Both the position numbers and the translations under genes were made by a program. The notes under the pieces are model-generated. The model was not told the origin of the DNA and made no database searches. It saw only the letters and a list, made by a program, of their open reading frames with translations. DNA of 64,000 nucleotides, from contig OZ038382.1 in assembly GCA_964036045.1 (NCBI GenBank), positions 143,356,961-143,420,960 of the forward strand. The letters are read 5' to 3'. Shown piece after piece: positions 11,310 through 22,017 of the stretch. The DNA is from Eutreptiella sp. 'Long Island Sound 2002'. Its lineage: Eukaryota; Euglenozoa; Euglenophyceae; Eutreptiales; Eutreptiaceae. Within the stretch, counting starts at the first letter, position 1. Each line of letters begins with the position of its first letter.

Positions 11310-12260
11310 CTACGCAAAGAAACAAACCTTGCAGATTACAAAAGAACACAGCCGCTCAGAAAATCTGTCTCAATCATCACCAGGGGTGTCATCCCCCACT
11401 GGTGACTCATTGTTGCTGGCCTTCCAAACAACAGGCTCAACAACAACAACAAAGCAACACATTGTTGAATTGCATAAGACAATTATGGGGGGATTCCGGT
11501 GGTTTTGTCAAATTAGCTCTGCACCTACCAATGCAGGCCCCATCCAAGTTTCATAGTGCATACCCGTAATTATGGCTGACAGGTCGTGATATCATTGCGC
11601 TTTGTGTTGCACTATGTACAGAACGCAGCGGGTAAAGCTGACTGCTCCACCTCTCCAGGGTGGGCCCTACTCGCCACCTGTGTGTCATGCCACTACTCAG
11701 TTATTCTGTCTCTCCCTACCTCCCTCCTCCTTCTACTGTGTGTTTTTTTATGGACAGGGGGTAGTTCACATGCAACAGGCGCTGGCGCCTTTTCCTTCTA
11801 CTCACTCGTGCTCATGTGACTCGCTGGGCGCTTACATCTGTGGAAAAGGAATCTGCTGACGAAGGCTCTGTGGAACCTCCTAAGTCCAATCTGACCCCAC
11901 TTCGCGTGCTGTTGGCATCAGTCAGCATGGGCGCCAGGCCTCGTTGTGCATATGAGGGGGAGCATGGGCCGTAATTGCTTGTCCTCTACGAAGGAGTGTC
12001 ACTCAATCTGGGTTGTTTTGGCGCGTGTGCACAGATGGGGCTGCTGTCTGAAGCAAGGATCTGGTGGCTGCGAGATGAGTGCGGTGACTCGCTGTCGTCG
12101 AAAAGCATGGTGATAGTGGTGCCGCCTAGCATGTCAAAGCAAGGTGGGGGAGTGTAGCCACAATGTGAGATGTCATCTCATGCACTGGCCAGATACGCGG
12201 TGTCACTGGAGGCGTTCGGGAGTTGTTGCCCATGTCACAGTGGTGGTGGTATTATCCTAT
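11310..12260. other. No gene seen
   Basis: Upstream side of the VPS23 gene. It includes a CAACAA-rich stretch near 11440-11460 and only short open frames on either strand. It may hold the VPS23 promoter or a 5' exon, but no specific element is visible. Confidence 0.4.
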
Positions 12261-12270
12261 GATGTGGGGG

Positions 12271-13324
12271 TCAGGGTCGCATATTATCATCATGAGGTCC
12301 GGGTGAGGGTGGTAGGAAAAATAGCTCACGGCTGACGCCGTCGGGCACCAGGGGGCTTGGGGGGGGGGGGTCGTCATCCAAATCAGTGCCGCGGGCGTGA
12401 GGAGTGGCCAAGTGGCAGGCATCATCATGATACAGGGGATTTGCGACCTGCCCCCTCGTGACCTCGAACACCCTGGTGTGAGGGTATGAGCACCCATTCT
12501 AGGGTGCCAATATGTGCATCGATGAGTTGCAGGAACATGTCCGACAGCCCTGCGTGTGAAACTAGGTCGACTACCATGCACCAACACCGTGCCTTCCATT
12601 TGTGTGCACACATTGTGGCCCCTTTGAAGACCACCTCAAAGTCAGTGATAAAAATGAGGTTCTAATTTGGAAATTTATGCAGCAAAGTGATGCAGGAGGT
12701 AACTCCGCCGCATGGTTGGTTTAACTGTGGTCTGCTGGCATGGGACTCAAAAAACCCTAGAGTTGGTTGATAAAAGTGCCAAACCCCCTATGTAGCCTTT
12801 TGTACGGTGGAACTTGGAAGAGCCATCCGTGTAGTAGAGAAGAGCATCTCTATGCTGAAGGGTGCTGAGCACCTTTTCAAATCGCACTGCCGCCTGTTCT
12901 TTGCGCATCCGTCTGCGCTTTTCGGGGATTTCCGCTGCTGAAGTGAAAGGTAGGAACTCATATGTATCAAAGGAGGGCACCTGAAAGAGGCGCATCTGCT
13001 TGAGGTGTAGGATAGAGTCCAAAAATAGAGCATAAAGAGCTGGGGGGATTCGTTTGGTGATTGTTGGCGCCACCGAGCCAACAACCAGTGCCACCTTGTC
13101 AGTAAGGGGTCCCATGAGTGGGCTTGACTGTGATGTTTCATAGCTCGTGTCACTAACCAGTTGGCCGGAATGGCTGTCCAGGCAAGGACCCTTGGTGTGT
13201 GCGACACTGAGATCACTTTGGGGTGGGCGGTGCCATTGATGTTCTTAATGAGGCGAAACATAACCTGCACGTGTTGGCATTCATACTCCCCTCCCTTGTC
13301 CAAAGCACGGCCTTGTCTAAGCAC
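12271..13324 (-). pseudogene. Non-LTR retrotransposon fragment, RNase H end
   Basis: Read leftward, a region rich in aliphatic and basic residues (13324-12860) leads to YYTDGSSKFHRTKGYIGG near 12830, the first RNase H strand with its catalytic Asp. About 300 bp further, LEWVLIPSHQGVRGHEGA (near 12460) matches the late RNase H motif with conserved His. The reading frame changes at least twice between these motifs, and the end is lost in low-complexity DNA. RNase H placed after RT is typical of the I/R1/Tad-like groups. The sequence differs from the larger element at 20.8-26 kb, so this is a second family. Confidence 0.7.
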
Positions 13325-13369
13325 GGGCCGGGCGTTGAAACCCTGTTTTTAGGATTTTTTTGGTTTTGG

Positions 13370-14080
13370 TTGGTGGCCGGTCTGCGTTAGCCGGGGCGGG
13401 AGGGAAGATACCTGGCAGGTAGGGCGCCCCGGTTGTAGCAAGTTTGCGTCAGCCGGGGCGGGAGGGAGCGTGGACAAGGGACAAGCACGCCCCGGCTGTA
13501 GCCGTTCTGCGTTAGCTAGGGCGGGAGGGAAGACACCAGGCAGCCAGCATGCCCCGGCTGTGGCCGGTCTGCGTTAGCCGGGGTAGGAGGGAGGACACCA
13601 GGCAGCCAGCACGCCCCGGCTTTTGCCGGTTTGCGTTAGCCAGGGCGGGCGGGAGTTTGGACCACGAACAGCCGGGGGGCAGATGCCAAGTCGCCGGCTC
13701 GCCCCGGTTGTGGCTGTGCTGTGTCACCTGGTGCGGAGGGGAGGTTGGACAAGGGGTTATGTGCCCCCCGGCTGGGGCCATGCTGCGTCAGCCGGGGGCG
13801 GAAGGGACGGTTGCCTGGCGACACGCACGTCCTGGCCAGTGCCGGTGCGCGCTAGCCGGGACGGGGACGGGGGCCTGAGCCTGAGCCCCCCTGTCGCCGC
13901 CTGCTGGGGGGGCCTCCCGCGCACTCAGCGTGCCGTCAAAGGCCCGGGTCCCGCGGGGGGGAGGCGGGAGGCTGCAAGCCAGCACGCCCCGGCTGTAGCT
14001 GTGCTGCGTTAGCCGGGGCGGGGGGTGGGCCGCCTAGCGACTCACATGTCCCGGCCTTTGCCGGTCCGCGTGTGCCGGGA
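13370..14080. repeat. GC-rich minisatellite, ~60-66 bp period
   Basis: About nine diverged units start with TCTGCGTTAGCCGGGGCGGGAG or a variant, at about 13380, 13443, 13506, 13566, 13629, 13720, 13786, 13846 and 14002. Units share CACCAGGCAGCCAGCACGCCCCGGC. Open frames on both strands (up to 129 codons) are by-products of GC content. The array runs into the dispersed 550-bp core at 14430. Confidence 0.8.
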
Positions 14081-14429
14081 CGGGGTATGGCGGTCCGGTT
14101 TCCACCGGGCGCTGCTGGTTGGGGGGCCTCCCGCGCACTTCATGCGCCGCCGCAGGGCCCGACCCTGTCGCCCGACCGGGCGGGGTGGATAGTCTCCTGT
14201 CAGGAGCAGGCTCACCTGCTGGGGGGACAGGGGTGTCCCGCCCGGGCGGCGGCTGATTCCTGCGGAGCGCCTGCAGGGGGCAGTAGTCTGCAGCGGCGCG
14301 GGCCTACCGGTCAGGGGGGGGGGGGGGGCGGCTTGGGGCCCCGCCCAGCTGGCGGCCGTTGCTGAGACACCTCCTGCGGGGCTACCCTGCATCAGGCTCC
14401 AACATCCGTAGAGGTCCAGCCTGGGTCCT

Positions 14430-14985
14430 CCGGTCCGAAGACCGTACTAACGGCTCGCCTTCGCTAGCTGTAAGATAGGGTTACCCTCCGCTCCTACCAA
14501 GCACTCTAAGGAGCAGCAGGCGTGGTAGGCAGGCACTACCGGAGACCACAACCCTGGGGTAACAGTAGCAGGGACTCAACGTGAGTCCTCTTAACCAGAA
14601 CCCTAAGTCCCGCCGGGGCTTAACTCCCAAACAATACGGTCCTTAGGGCCCCCTTGGGCAACTTAAGCCCGCGGGGATGCGGAGAGCGTGACTGCGAGCA
14701 CATATGTCTGGCGTGTCATACCCAGATAGTTGGGCTCGCCTCAACGCGGCCGGTTGAGTCCGGCTCGAGGGGGCGCACTTCACCTGACCTAGGGGAGGCC
14801 CTTAAACCCTTTCAGCATTATTTAGGGCTGTATACGCAAGGTGTTCGCGTTATTAAATATGTGCACAATTACCCTACAGACATGCCCCCTGCGGTGGTGC
14901 GCTCACCATTGGGGCTGCCGTTGGGGGATCGGGGCTGTTACCCCTCCCGGACGCCCTCCCTGCTGTGGGCACCGGGGTGCTAGCC
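14430..14985 (+). repeat. Dispersed ~550-bp core, copy 1
   Basis: This block is repeated, diverged, at 35483-36030 in the same orientation. Shared landmarks in order are CCGGTCCGAAGAC, ACAACCC(T/C)GGGGTAACAGTA, GGGACT.AACGTGAGTCCTC, CGGGGCTTAACTCCC, TTAGGGCCCCCTTGGGCA, TTAAGCCCGCGGGG, GCGGCCGGT.G.GTCCGGCTCG and CAGACATGCCCC. Several landmarks can form hairpins, e.g. GGACTC-AACGT-GAGTCC. Both copies are bordered by GC-rich tandem repeats. No long conserved reading frame explains it. It could be a non-LTR element UTR or a structured non-coding RNA or element. Confidence 0.85.
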
Positions 14986-14999
14986 GGGGGGGCTTATAC

Positions 15000-15740
15000 C
15001 TTACCCATACTCAAAGGATGGTTGATACCTTGTACCACGGTGTCCAACCGGACGGGTGCCCACAGGGGCGGTTCTGATTTTGGCGCCAGCTCCTAGCGCA
15101 ATTAACTTGAACCATCTTTGTGGGCACCACGTGCCCTGCACATCCTTGTGGGCACTCCTGCCCAGCACAGTCCCGTGTGGTCGCGCAAGGGCGGCGTGGC
15201 CTCGAACCGCTCTACCAGCGGGGCCACGCCGCCCATTCCGGGGGGGGGGGGGGGGATGCGGGGGCCCCCACCCCTCTCCTAGAGGGTTCCGCCCAGCATA
15301 GGGCACCACTCAAAAGTTCAGTGGCCGGGGGGGGGGGGGGATGCAGGGCAGCGTGAGGCAGGTGCCATCGCCCCGGTGCAGTGGCGTCGTAGCTAGGGGC
15401 TCTGGCCAGTTCCCCGGCTGCGGCGGTCAGGGCGTTCGGGAGGGCGGGGGGGGGGGGGGGGGGCATGGCTCAATCATGGTCGGTAACCAATACTGAATAG
15501 CCCCGCCCAGGCAATTCTAGCCAATGTTGCAAGTGTCATCCAAGCCGTTGTACCCGCCACCCAACTGTCGCCCAAGGCGGTGCCCCAGTGGCAGCCCGCG
15601 CGGTGGTGGGCTGGCTAGGCGGTGTGCCGGCCACGCTCTTTCCCCCCCTGATGTGCGCTTCAGTACAGGGCGGACGCCGCTACCTCCGTCGACTGCCGCT
15701 TTTCCGCGAGCGGTAGGCTTATGGAGGAAGCATACGGTGC
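15000..15740. other. GC-rich DNA with long G runs, no gene seen
   Basis: G runs near 15240-15254, 15329-15340 and 15446-15463. Open frames are Pro/Gly/Arg-rich and not recognisable. It directly follows the 550-bp core. Confidence 0.5.
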
Positions 15741-15855
15741 AGGGGGGGGGGGGGTAGAAAAAAATTCCTAGTACCGGTGTATAGCTTTTTTGTCGGGGGG
15801 TACCCCCGGGAGGGGGGGGGGGGGTACGAAAAAAATCAGCACCAAAATTTTTTCC
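15741..15855. repeat. Dispersed short repeat with paired G runs, copy 1
   Basis: Pattern: AAAAAAATTCCTA, then ~20 bp, AGCTTTTTTG, GGGGGGTAC, CCGG.GAG, a run of ~12 G, and TACGAAAAAAAT. The same order recurs at 17098-17195 (copy 2). MITE-like in size, but no clear inverted termini. Confidence 0.7.
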
Positions 15856-16590
15856 GGACCCCAAAACCTGAAATCTCCTTAAGTCTACCCCACGTGTTTG
15901 GGTTTGGAAGGTGCAAGGAGGGTATTTTTCGAAGTAACCATGGATATTTCAGCCGATATGGGTGGTATTTGTGTTTAAGGGCACAAGAACCCCCGGTCTG
16001 TTCCGGCTGCACTGCAGCGCCCCACCCTGTCCCCTTATCGGCAGGGAAGAGTCCCCAGATAAGGCAATACACCCTATCCGGGGCGGAAGACCGAATCAGC
16101 AGCATTGAAGGACAAGGGTGATTGATGTCCACTCTGGCCGTTCTGCAGGTAGCCCAAGCCTACAGTGGACCCCACAATGTCATGTCCCCATTGCCTTCTT
16201 GCATGTTGGTTGATGACCGCTACGCCACAATGGCTTGCCAACAAAGATTGGTTCTCACTGAGGCTACGGTTTGTGTGTTGGTGTGTTAGTATACCTGTGT
16301 ATGTGTGTGAATGGTGCACATTGTTTCACTACGCCGTTCTTGCGCGCACATTGCCAAAGTTTTTTTCTCCTGTGGTTTTATTTGACTACAAAAATGCATA
16401 GTTAAACGAGTGTTTACCGCTGCACTGCTTAAACATCGTTCGTCCTGACCCCCCCCCCCCGACCGTAGCCCCATGTCCTACCAACCTTCATCGGCTTGCC
16501 AACGTTTCGCCCGCCAAACGGGGCGCCCACTCCCATAAGGCCGTTTCCAGTTGTTCCCCTTCTCGCGCTCCTCCTTCTTTGCAGTTAACT

Positions 16591-16686
16591 CGTGGATTGA
16601 GAGTCCCTAACCCCAACTCAAGGCGCCACGCAACAAAGCGTGGATTGAGAGTCCCTAACCCCAACTCAAGGGGCCACACAACAAAG
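16591..16686. repeat. 48-bp tandem duplication
   Basis: Copies at 16591-16638 and 16639-16686 start CGTGGATTGAGAGTCCCTAA and differ by only a few bases. Confidence 0.95.
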
Positions 16687-16794
16687 CGTGGGAAAGAGAA
16701 ACAAGAAAGAAACAAAGAAAGAACGCAGGACCGCGTTCGCCCCTGAAAGAATTTGGCGCTGCATTTGGGCCGGGGTTTTGCTCCGAATGCGGGA

Positions 16795-17720
16795 TCTTCA
16801 CTTCGCAACAAACGTCATTTGTATAGCGGCCTGTCTTAATAACCTTTGCTGGAAAGCACCTCGTAACAAACGACATTTGTATAGCGTCTCGTCTTGCGAT
16901 ATCTGGCGCTCAAAGGCACTGACGGCTTGATAAAAAAGAATTAACAAAAAAAAGGGGGGGTACCATTGGCACCATGCAAAAAAAACCAACCAATTACTTT
17001 TATCTCAGCAGTAGTTCATGTGCCAATGTCATACAATCTGCCAAAGTGAAAATGACATGCAAGTTCAAGTAGCACACAGTAAGAAATTGCCTCTTGGCGA
17101 AAAAAATTCCTACATGGGGTGCCAGCTTTTTTGGGGGGGTACTCCCGGAGAGGGGGGGGGGGGGTACGAAAAAAATTTGCGCGAATTTTTCCACCCCCCC
17201 CCCCTGAATAGGGTGGGCACTGGTTATACAAAGCCGCCACCGGTTGTGGGCCGGCTTAACTTTCTTCAAGCCTGCAGGGCAGAGGGTAGTGGAGGGGGGA
17301 GGGAGGCAGGGGCTGGGCGGGGTGGGGGTGGGGGGGGGGGGGTTTGGTGGCCTTGCCACGAGGGGGGGGGGGGGGGAGGCCGCCCCCGATTTACTGGTCC
17401 CCACGGCGTGCACCCTCGCTTTGTGGTGGCTTAAATTTGGGCCGACTGGAGGGGGGTGGCTGGAGGGTCTGGGGGGGTTCCCAAGGGGGGGGGGGGGGGG
17501 CTACGCGTGACCCACTACTACCACATGCATACCTCCAGGAGGGATGTGTGTGTGGGGCGGGTTTGGGGAAGCTGCTGGTGGCTGCTGTGAAGTAGGGGCT
17601 ACATATGGGCAGATGTGTCCACATTGGTTGTGCTCATCTTCACTTCACAACAAAAAACATTTGTTTAGCGCCTCGTCTTGCTAATCTGGCGTGCAAAACA
17701 TCGATGGTTTGATGAAAAGG
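16795..17720. repeat. Dispersed ~60-bp repeat, three copies
   Basis: CTTCAC..AACAAA..ACATTTGT.TAGCG.CTCGTCTTGC.ATCTGGCG occurs in full or part at about 16797, 16858 and 17638. The 17.6-kb copy leads directly into the repeat at 17741. The span between copies also holds copy 2 of the G-run repeat (17098-17195) and a G-rich tract at 17280-17510; no gene is seen there. Confidence 0.6.
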
Positions 17721-17740
17721 AAGCATGCACCAAAAAACTT

Positions 17741-17835
17741 CGGCGCCGTTGGCGCCATGGCCCCAACACCACTATCTCTCAAAATCCGGGGGGGGGGGGG
17801 GTCACATACAAGGACCGGGCCCGGCTGCCCCCCCG
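17741..17835. repeat. Dispersed repeat with GGCGCC pair and G run, copy 1
   Basis: GGCGCCGTTGGCGCC, then CACCACTATCTCTCAAAA, a G run of about 12, and CATACAAGGACCGGGCCCGGC-like DNA. A second copy is at 50230-50385 with the same order, and a fragment (CAACTATCTTTCAAAACTTGGGG) is near 39870. Confidence 0.8.
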
Positions 17836-17903
17836 TGACCGTCCCATTAACTGCAACAAGGTCGGATCATTGGTCGTTGCAACAAGGGGCAAAATTTGAC
17901 CTA

Positions 17904-18690
17904 TCATGGGATGGCATGTGCTATCGCAAGCGCCTCCTTAGTGGTACCATATACCCATGCACTGCCTACTGTCCCCCATGAAAAACGTAACGCGCCCACG
18001 GAACACGTCTGTTGCGAGCCCCATGTGATAGTCACTAGTGCAACAAAGATAGCCCCGACAGTGGCGGCATCCTCTTCAACATTGCAAGTGTCATACAATG
18101 CAACATTGTTAAGATTCACGGGGGTTTGTCCAAACCAAGAAGTTTGTGCAGTGTGCCACAGCCGGTCAGTTCACACATGTTCATCATTGCCATTGAAAAA
18201 CTCATGGACAAAATGTGTAAACTGCACAGTGTTCCCATTCGCATATGGGACATAGGCGTGATTCCGGTTAGAACCACGGCAACACAGCCACAATTTCAGG
18301 GAACAAGCATTGGTGGGATCGCTATCCTCCGTTCCTTTGGTGTCCGGGGTGACCTCCAAAAATTCATCTTCCTTGTCCAACACAAGTGGGGCACCACAAG
18401 GTTTCAAATGGGTTGTGCGCTTTGGAAAAGAGATTCTAGGCCGTTGCACACAGATGAGCCAAGTGGCATTGTTATCGGCCCCAAAAATAGCATGAGCCAT
18501 AGTGGCAACATAGGTGGCGTACAAGAAGGAGTATGCCATCAAAGCCAATGTTCACGTACTACCCAAAAGCAGGGCAAAGTTGGAACAAGCAGTCCTGCAA
18601 CCCACAATTGCCCAATTGATATTGCATTCCAATGCACACGAGACCTTGTACACGTGTATTCCCCACGGCCGTAGGCAGCAACTCGTTGCA
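17904..18690 (-). pseudogene. Unknown protein gene, broken by in-frame TGA codons
   Basis: One minus-strand frame stays protein-like across about 260 codons. It is interrupted only by TGA near 18553 and TGA at 18171-18173. Upstream of the first stop it reads SCALECNINWAIVGCRTACS; the middle part contains LVLDKEDEFLEVTPDTKGTEDSD; the end contains CNVEEDAATVGAIFVALVTITWG. Hydrophobic segments and clustered Cys suggest a membrane or secreted protein. I recognise no family. It may be a decayed gene, or read through introns I cannot place. Confidence 0.4.
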
Positions 18691-18699
18691 AGACATTAG

Positions 18700-19590
18700 A
18701 GAGTGTATGTTAAGAGCTGCAATGCACACAAGTGGTAGGAAGCATGCAATGCTGCAACAGCAGACGAAAAGGAAATTACGCAAAGGAGGAGGGGGAATCG
18801 TGCATGCCACACAAAAGATAAAAAGACGTCTTGTGAAGGTGTGGGAGCCGCCCTTGCAACCACTTGCCTAAATAGCGCATGCATAAGAGCACAACAAAAC
18901 GCAACAAAACACATCAGATCACAACGGAATGCAAAATTGTACCGAAGATTGGCCCGGTTTCCTCAATAGCACTGGAAGGTTGAAAAGACCCGAAAGTGGG
19001 CGGCATTGCTACACAACCCTTGCGTTCTCGAGGGTCCCCCCAGAAAAGGGGAGAAAATCAGAAAAAAACCCTTTAAAACCCCTCACAGACCATTTTTTAA
19101 AAAAGGGGGGTTTTCCAAAACCCCCCACGCTATCGGATTTCTGAGACCCCCTGGATTCTGAGCCCCGCCCCCCTAATCAGACAGCACTGAAATGGGCCCT
19201 CACTGTATGGCAGAACACTACATTCTGAGGCTCTGGGACGACAGAACGACAGGGGGCAGGGCGGATAGAACCCCCTGGCCTGATCCGTTCGTGAAAAACC
19301 GGGGCTCCATTGACCGCACCTCCCAAGGATGGCGGAGAGGTGGCCCAGACCCCCGAACTTCACAAAAAAAAGGTTTAAAAAAATTGCCCATTTTCTGAAT
19401 ATTGTATTTGGCGAGAGCTTTGGTAATGACAGATCAATGGTCCCGGTCTATTGAGCCCCTGGCCCTGACAACCCCCCCTGCCTACGCGCACCCTTTTGGG
19501 GTCTATTCATCCCGCTCCCCCTCTGCCCACCCCCGACCCTTCTCTCCTGACATTGAAAGTCCAGCCTCTGTGCAGCTGCCGGGTGTTGGG
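18700..19590. other. No gene seen
   Basis: Mixed-composition DNA between the broken unknown gene and the EF-hand-like gene. Only short frames are open; 19020-19130 is rich in A and C runs. Confidence 0.4.
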
Positions 19591-19596
19591 TAGGGG

Positions 19597-20238
19597 CTAT
19601 GGGCTGGCACCAGGTCTGGGCAGAATAGGGCTGGGCACCCCAGAAACCCTGGACGTGGCACTCTTGGGGGCAGACTGGGCCACAAATTCTATCCAAGGCT
19701 GCAGTTCGATGGCGCGGCTGTGTAAATCCAAGTGCAAGTAGCTCTGGATTGCGAGAAAATCCCACAAGGCAATGGTGTGGGTGTTGTGGATGTCCACCTG
19801 GTCGATCATGGCCCTCAGCTTGCTGAACGTCACATTCACAAGCCCCCTCTTCAGGCACCACTCCCCCAGCTTGGCCACATCCAGACGGCCACAGGAATCT
19901 GAGTCAGCCGCCTGAAACGAGTGCTTCCAATGCACAAGCCAGCCCAGCGTGATCTGCACATTCTGCAGCTTGTGCCGCAGCTCAATGCGCATCAGGGCCA
20001 TCTCCGCACACACACTGTCGTTCATTTTGGAAGCAGGTATGGCGGGTGCAGTATGGAGCGGTGCCAATCGGCTCCCGGGGGTGCCAGGAGTGCAGGGCCT
20101 GTCCAAGATGGCAGCCTTCGGCAGGGACGCATCCGGTGCGCCTTGCTGTTTGGGGAGATCGGCTCCCACCTTTTTGCGGATGAACTGCTCGTCCGCAGCC
20201 ACGGCAGAGGCGCGCTGTATAGAAAGAGGGGGTTTCAT
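19597..20238 (-). CDS. EF-hand-like protein
   Basis: About 213 residues if translation starts at the ATG at 20236-20238. A 3'-splice-like CTTCCGTGTCAG lies just upstream, so this may be an internal or last exon. The N-terminal ~70 residues are low-complexity and basic. From MNDSVCAEMALMRIEL onward the protein is helical. A degenerate EF-hand follows: helix, loop DSDSCGRLDVAK, helix LGEWCLKRGL. A second helix-loop-helix (MIDQVDIHNTHTIALWDFL) has a poorer loop. Missing acidic ligands make strong calcium binding unlikely. The C-terminus (IELQPWIEFVAQ...) is Pro-rich and ends in TAG. Codon use and lack of stops suggest a real gene; exact function unknown. Confidence 0.55.
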   Translation of the reverse strand: MKPPLSIQRASAVAADEQFIRKKVGADLPKQQGAPDASLPKAAILDRPCTPGTPGSRLAPLHTAPAIPASKMNDSVCAEMALMRIELRHKLQNVQITLGWLVHWKHSFQAADSDSCGRLDVAKLGEWCLKRGLVNVTFSKLRAMIDQVDIHNTHTIALWDFLAIQSYLHLDLHSRAIELQPWIEFVAQSAPKSATSRVSGVPSPILPRPGASP

Positions 20239-20269
20239 GAGGCATCTGACACGGAAGCGTGAAAGCACA

Positions 20270-20810
20270 CCTCAAACCAGTGGCCATTCTTTTTTCGATG
20301 AGAAGAGAACAATTCTAGTTCCTAACAACCGGCCCAGCCTAACCCTCCGGACTATCTTGGGGCCCAGAGGGCCCGAAGGGGGACGGAGGTAAGTGGTGGT
20401 GGTCATGGAGGAACTCTGAGACACACCTTTCACAAACAGCTGCACATGCCTCTGGGCCCAGGCCCGCACAACGCGCACGCACTACCGCCTTACACGCTGC
20501 CGGAACCCCCCAGGGGCATGGCGCCAGGGGGCGAGGCAGAGCGCCGGCTCCACTTCCGGCACGGTCCGCCCCCCCCCCCCCCCCCCACGGGAAGGGGGAC
20601 GCAGTCTCACGGGTGTGGGCCCTTAGCCCGCCAGGTACTACCGACTGGGCGGCGTTTGGCCGGCAGGTCTCGGGGGCTTGGTCCGTAGCCTGATCCCCCC
20701 CCCCCCCCCGTGCCGCACAGCACTCCTGCCGGAGCCGTCCGCGCGTGGACCTGTACCCTCAACTTCTCAGGCCCTATCCCCGGGAACGTACCTAGGGAGT
20801 GGTGTGCCGT
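20270..20810. other. GC-rich spacer, no gene seen
   Basis: Contains C runs at about 20570-20586 and 20695-20709. It lies just beyond the 3' end of the minus-strand non-LTR element and may hold its 3' UTR. No poly(A)-type tail is visible. Confidence 0.4.
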
Positions 20811-20815
20811 GGGGT

Positions 20816-21718
20816 TTAGCGAGAGGGCCGCAGGGCTAGTCCCAACAGTTGGTATGTGACTCGCGGCTGGTAACCGGCCATGCGCAGAGTGGCCAGCAGC
20901 ATATCCCGCAGCCGGCGCACCAATCGGCGGTCGTGGGGCCCTCTCCTTTCATATAACCCCATGTAGTGGAGTGGCGGCCCGTAGGTGATGAGCCAAACCA
21001 ACCGCTGCGGTGGAAGGCCGCCCGGCCCGTCGATGATAACCACCTGCACCCCACGGACCTCCTGGGGCCAACGCCCCACGGCCCTGGGCAACGGCCGGTC
21101 CGAGTACCAAAAGACCCGTTGGGGCCCGCCCCAGTCTGGGGGCAGCTGCTGCCCCGGAGGCAGGACGGCAGATAGCCGCCCGCGCTCGCAGACGGGCCAC
21201 AGCAGGCTCGCCCCAGGCCAGGATCCGGCCATTGCCGGCCGACTCCCCCACTCATAGGAGGTCGGGTCAAACCGCATAGGGACCCGGATCGCCAGATCCC
21301 ATGTTTGCCCGTCGCCGTCTCGGTAGTAAACCTCTCTAGCCGCCGGGATGACGGGCATCTCCCGCTTGCGGTCCAATGCGTCCCAAAAATTTATCATGGT
21401 GGCCAACAACCGCTGTGCGGCACCCACCACCAGCCCCCGGTCATACAGGTACTGCAGATCCTCGGGCTCCCAGTCTCCGAAAGGGTCCAGGTACAAGGTG
21501 CGGACCCCCGGCCCGGGATGGGGGTTGTCGTCGTCCGGCGAGCCCACATTGAGGGCAAAGGCATCCGGACCATACAGAACAATGACCCCCCAAGGGGGTA
21601 CCGCGCGCCGCTTCCAACGCGCGCACAAAGTGTCCAAGCGCATGTGCAGCTGGGTGTGCACGTCCAACCGAAATAAGTGCCGCCACGGGCAGGTGGAGAC
21701 CCAATGCCGTGTCCCCAC
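20816..21718 (-). pseudogene. C-terminal region of the non-LTR element, unknown fold
   Basis: An open frame of up to 300 codons after RNase H, separated from it by about 300 bp with frame changes. It contains GVIVLYGPDAFALNV, RVFWYSDRPLP, VQVVIIDGPGG and LVWLITYGPPLHYMGLY. There are no zinc knuckles. I do not recognise the domain. Its length and lack of stops suggest it was under selection in the active element. Confidence 0.55.
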
Positions 21719-22017
21719 CCCCCTAAGGCAAGCGGGTCAGGGGCGCTCGTCCCCGGCATGTCCCAATCCTTCACGCCGCGCCATTGTGCGGAGGTTGGCC
21801 CCTAACCGAACCAAGCCGCGTTCCGTGACGGCATGATACACCGCCAGGGACTTGCGCACCACCTGTTCCGGGGCCTCCATGTGGAGACCCCATAGGCGGC
21901 GGGCCGCGGTTTCGACCAGGCGGTCAAGGTTGTGTATCTAGGCATCATTGTGGGTGAAACAAACCCGGGGCGTCTGGAGCCCCCTATCCACCCCACCTCA
22001 GGCTTGGCCTTAGCGGC

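Noticed and set aside
11307-11330. An 18-nt intron before the VPS23 ATG
   Set aside because: GTTTGT...GCGTAG fits GT-AG, but 18 nt is far below typical intron size and nothing else supports it.
13370-14390. Coding frames in the GC-rich minisatellite
   Set aside because: Open on both strands by composition and repeat structure; no recognisable domain.
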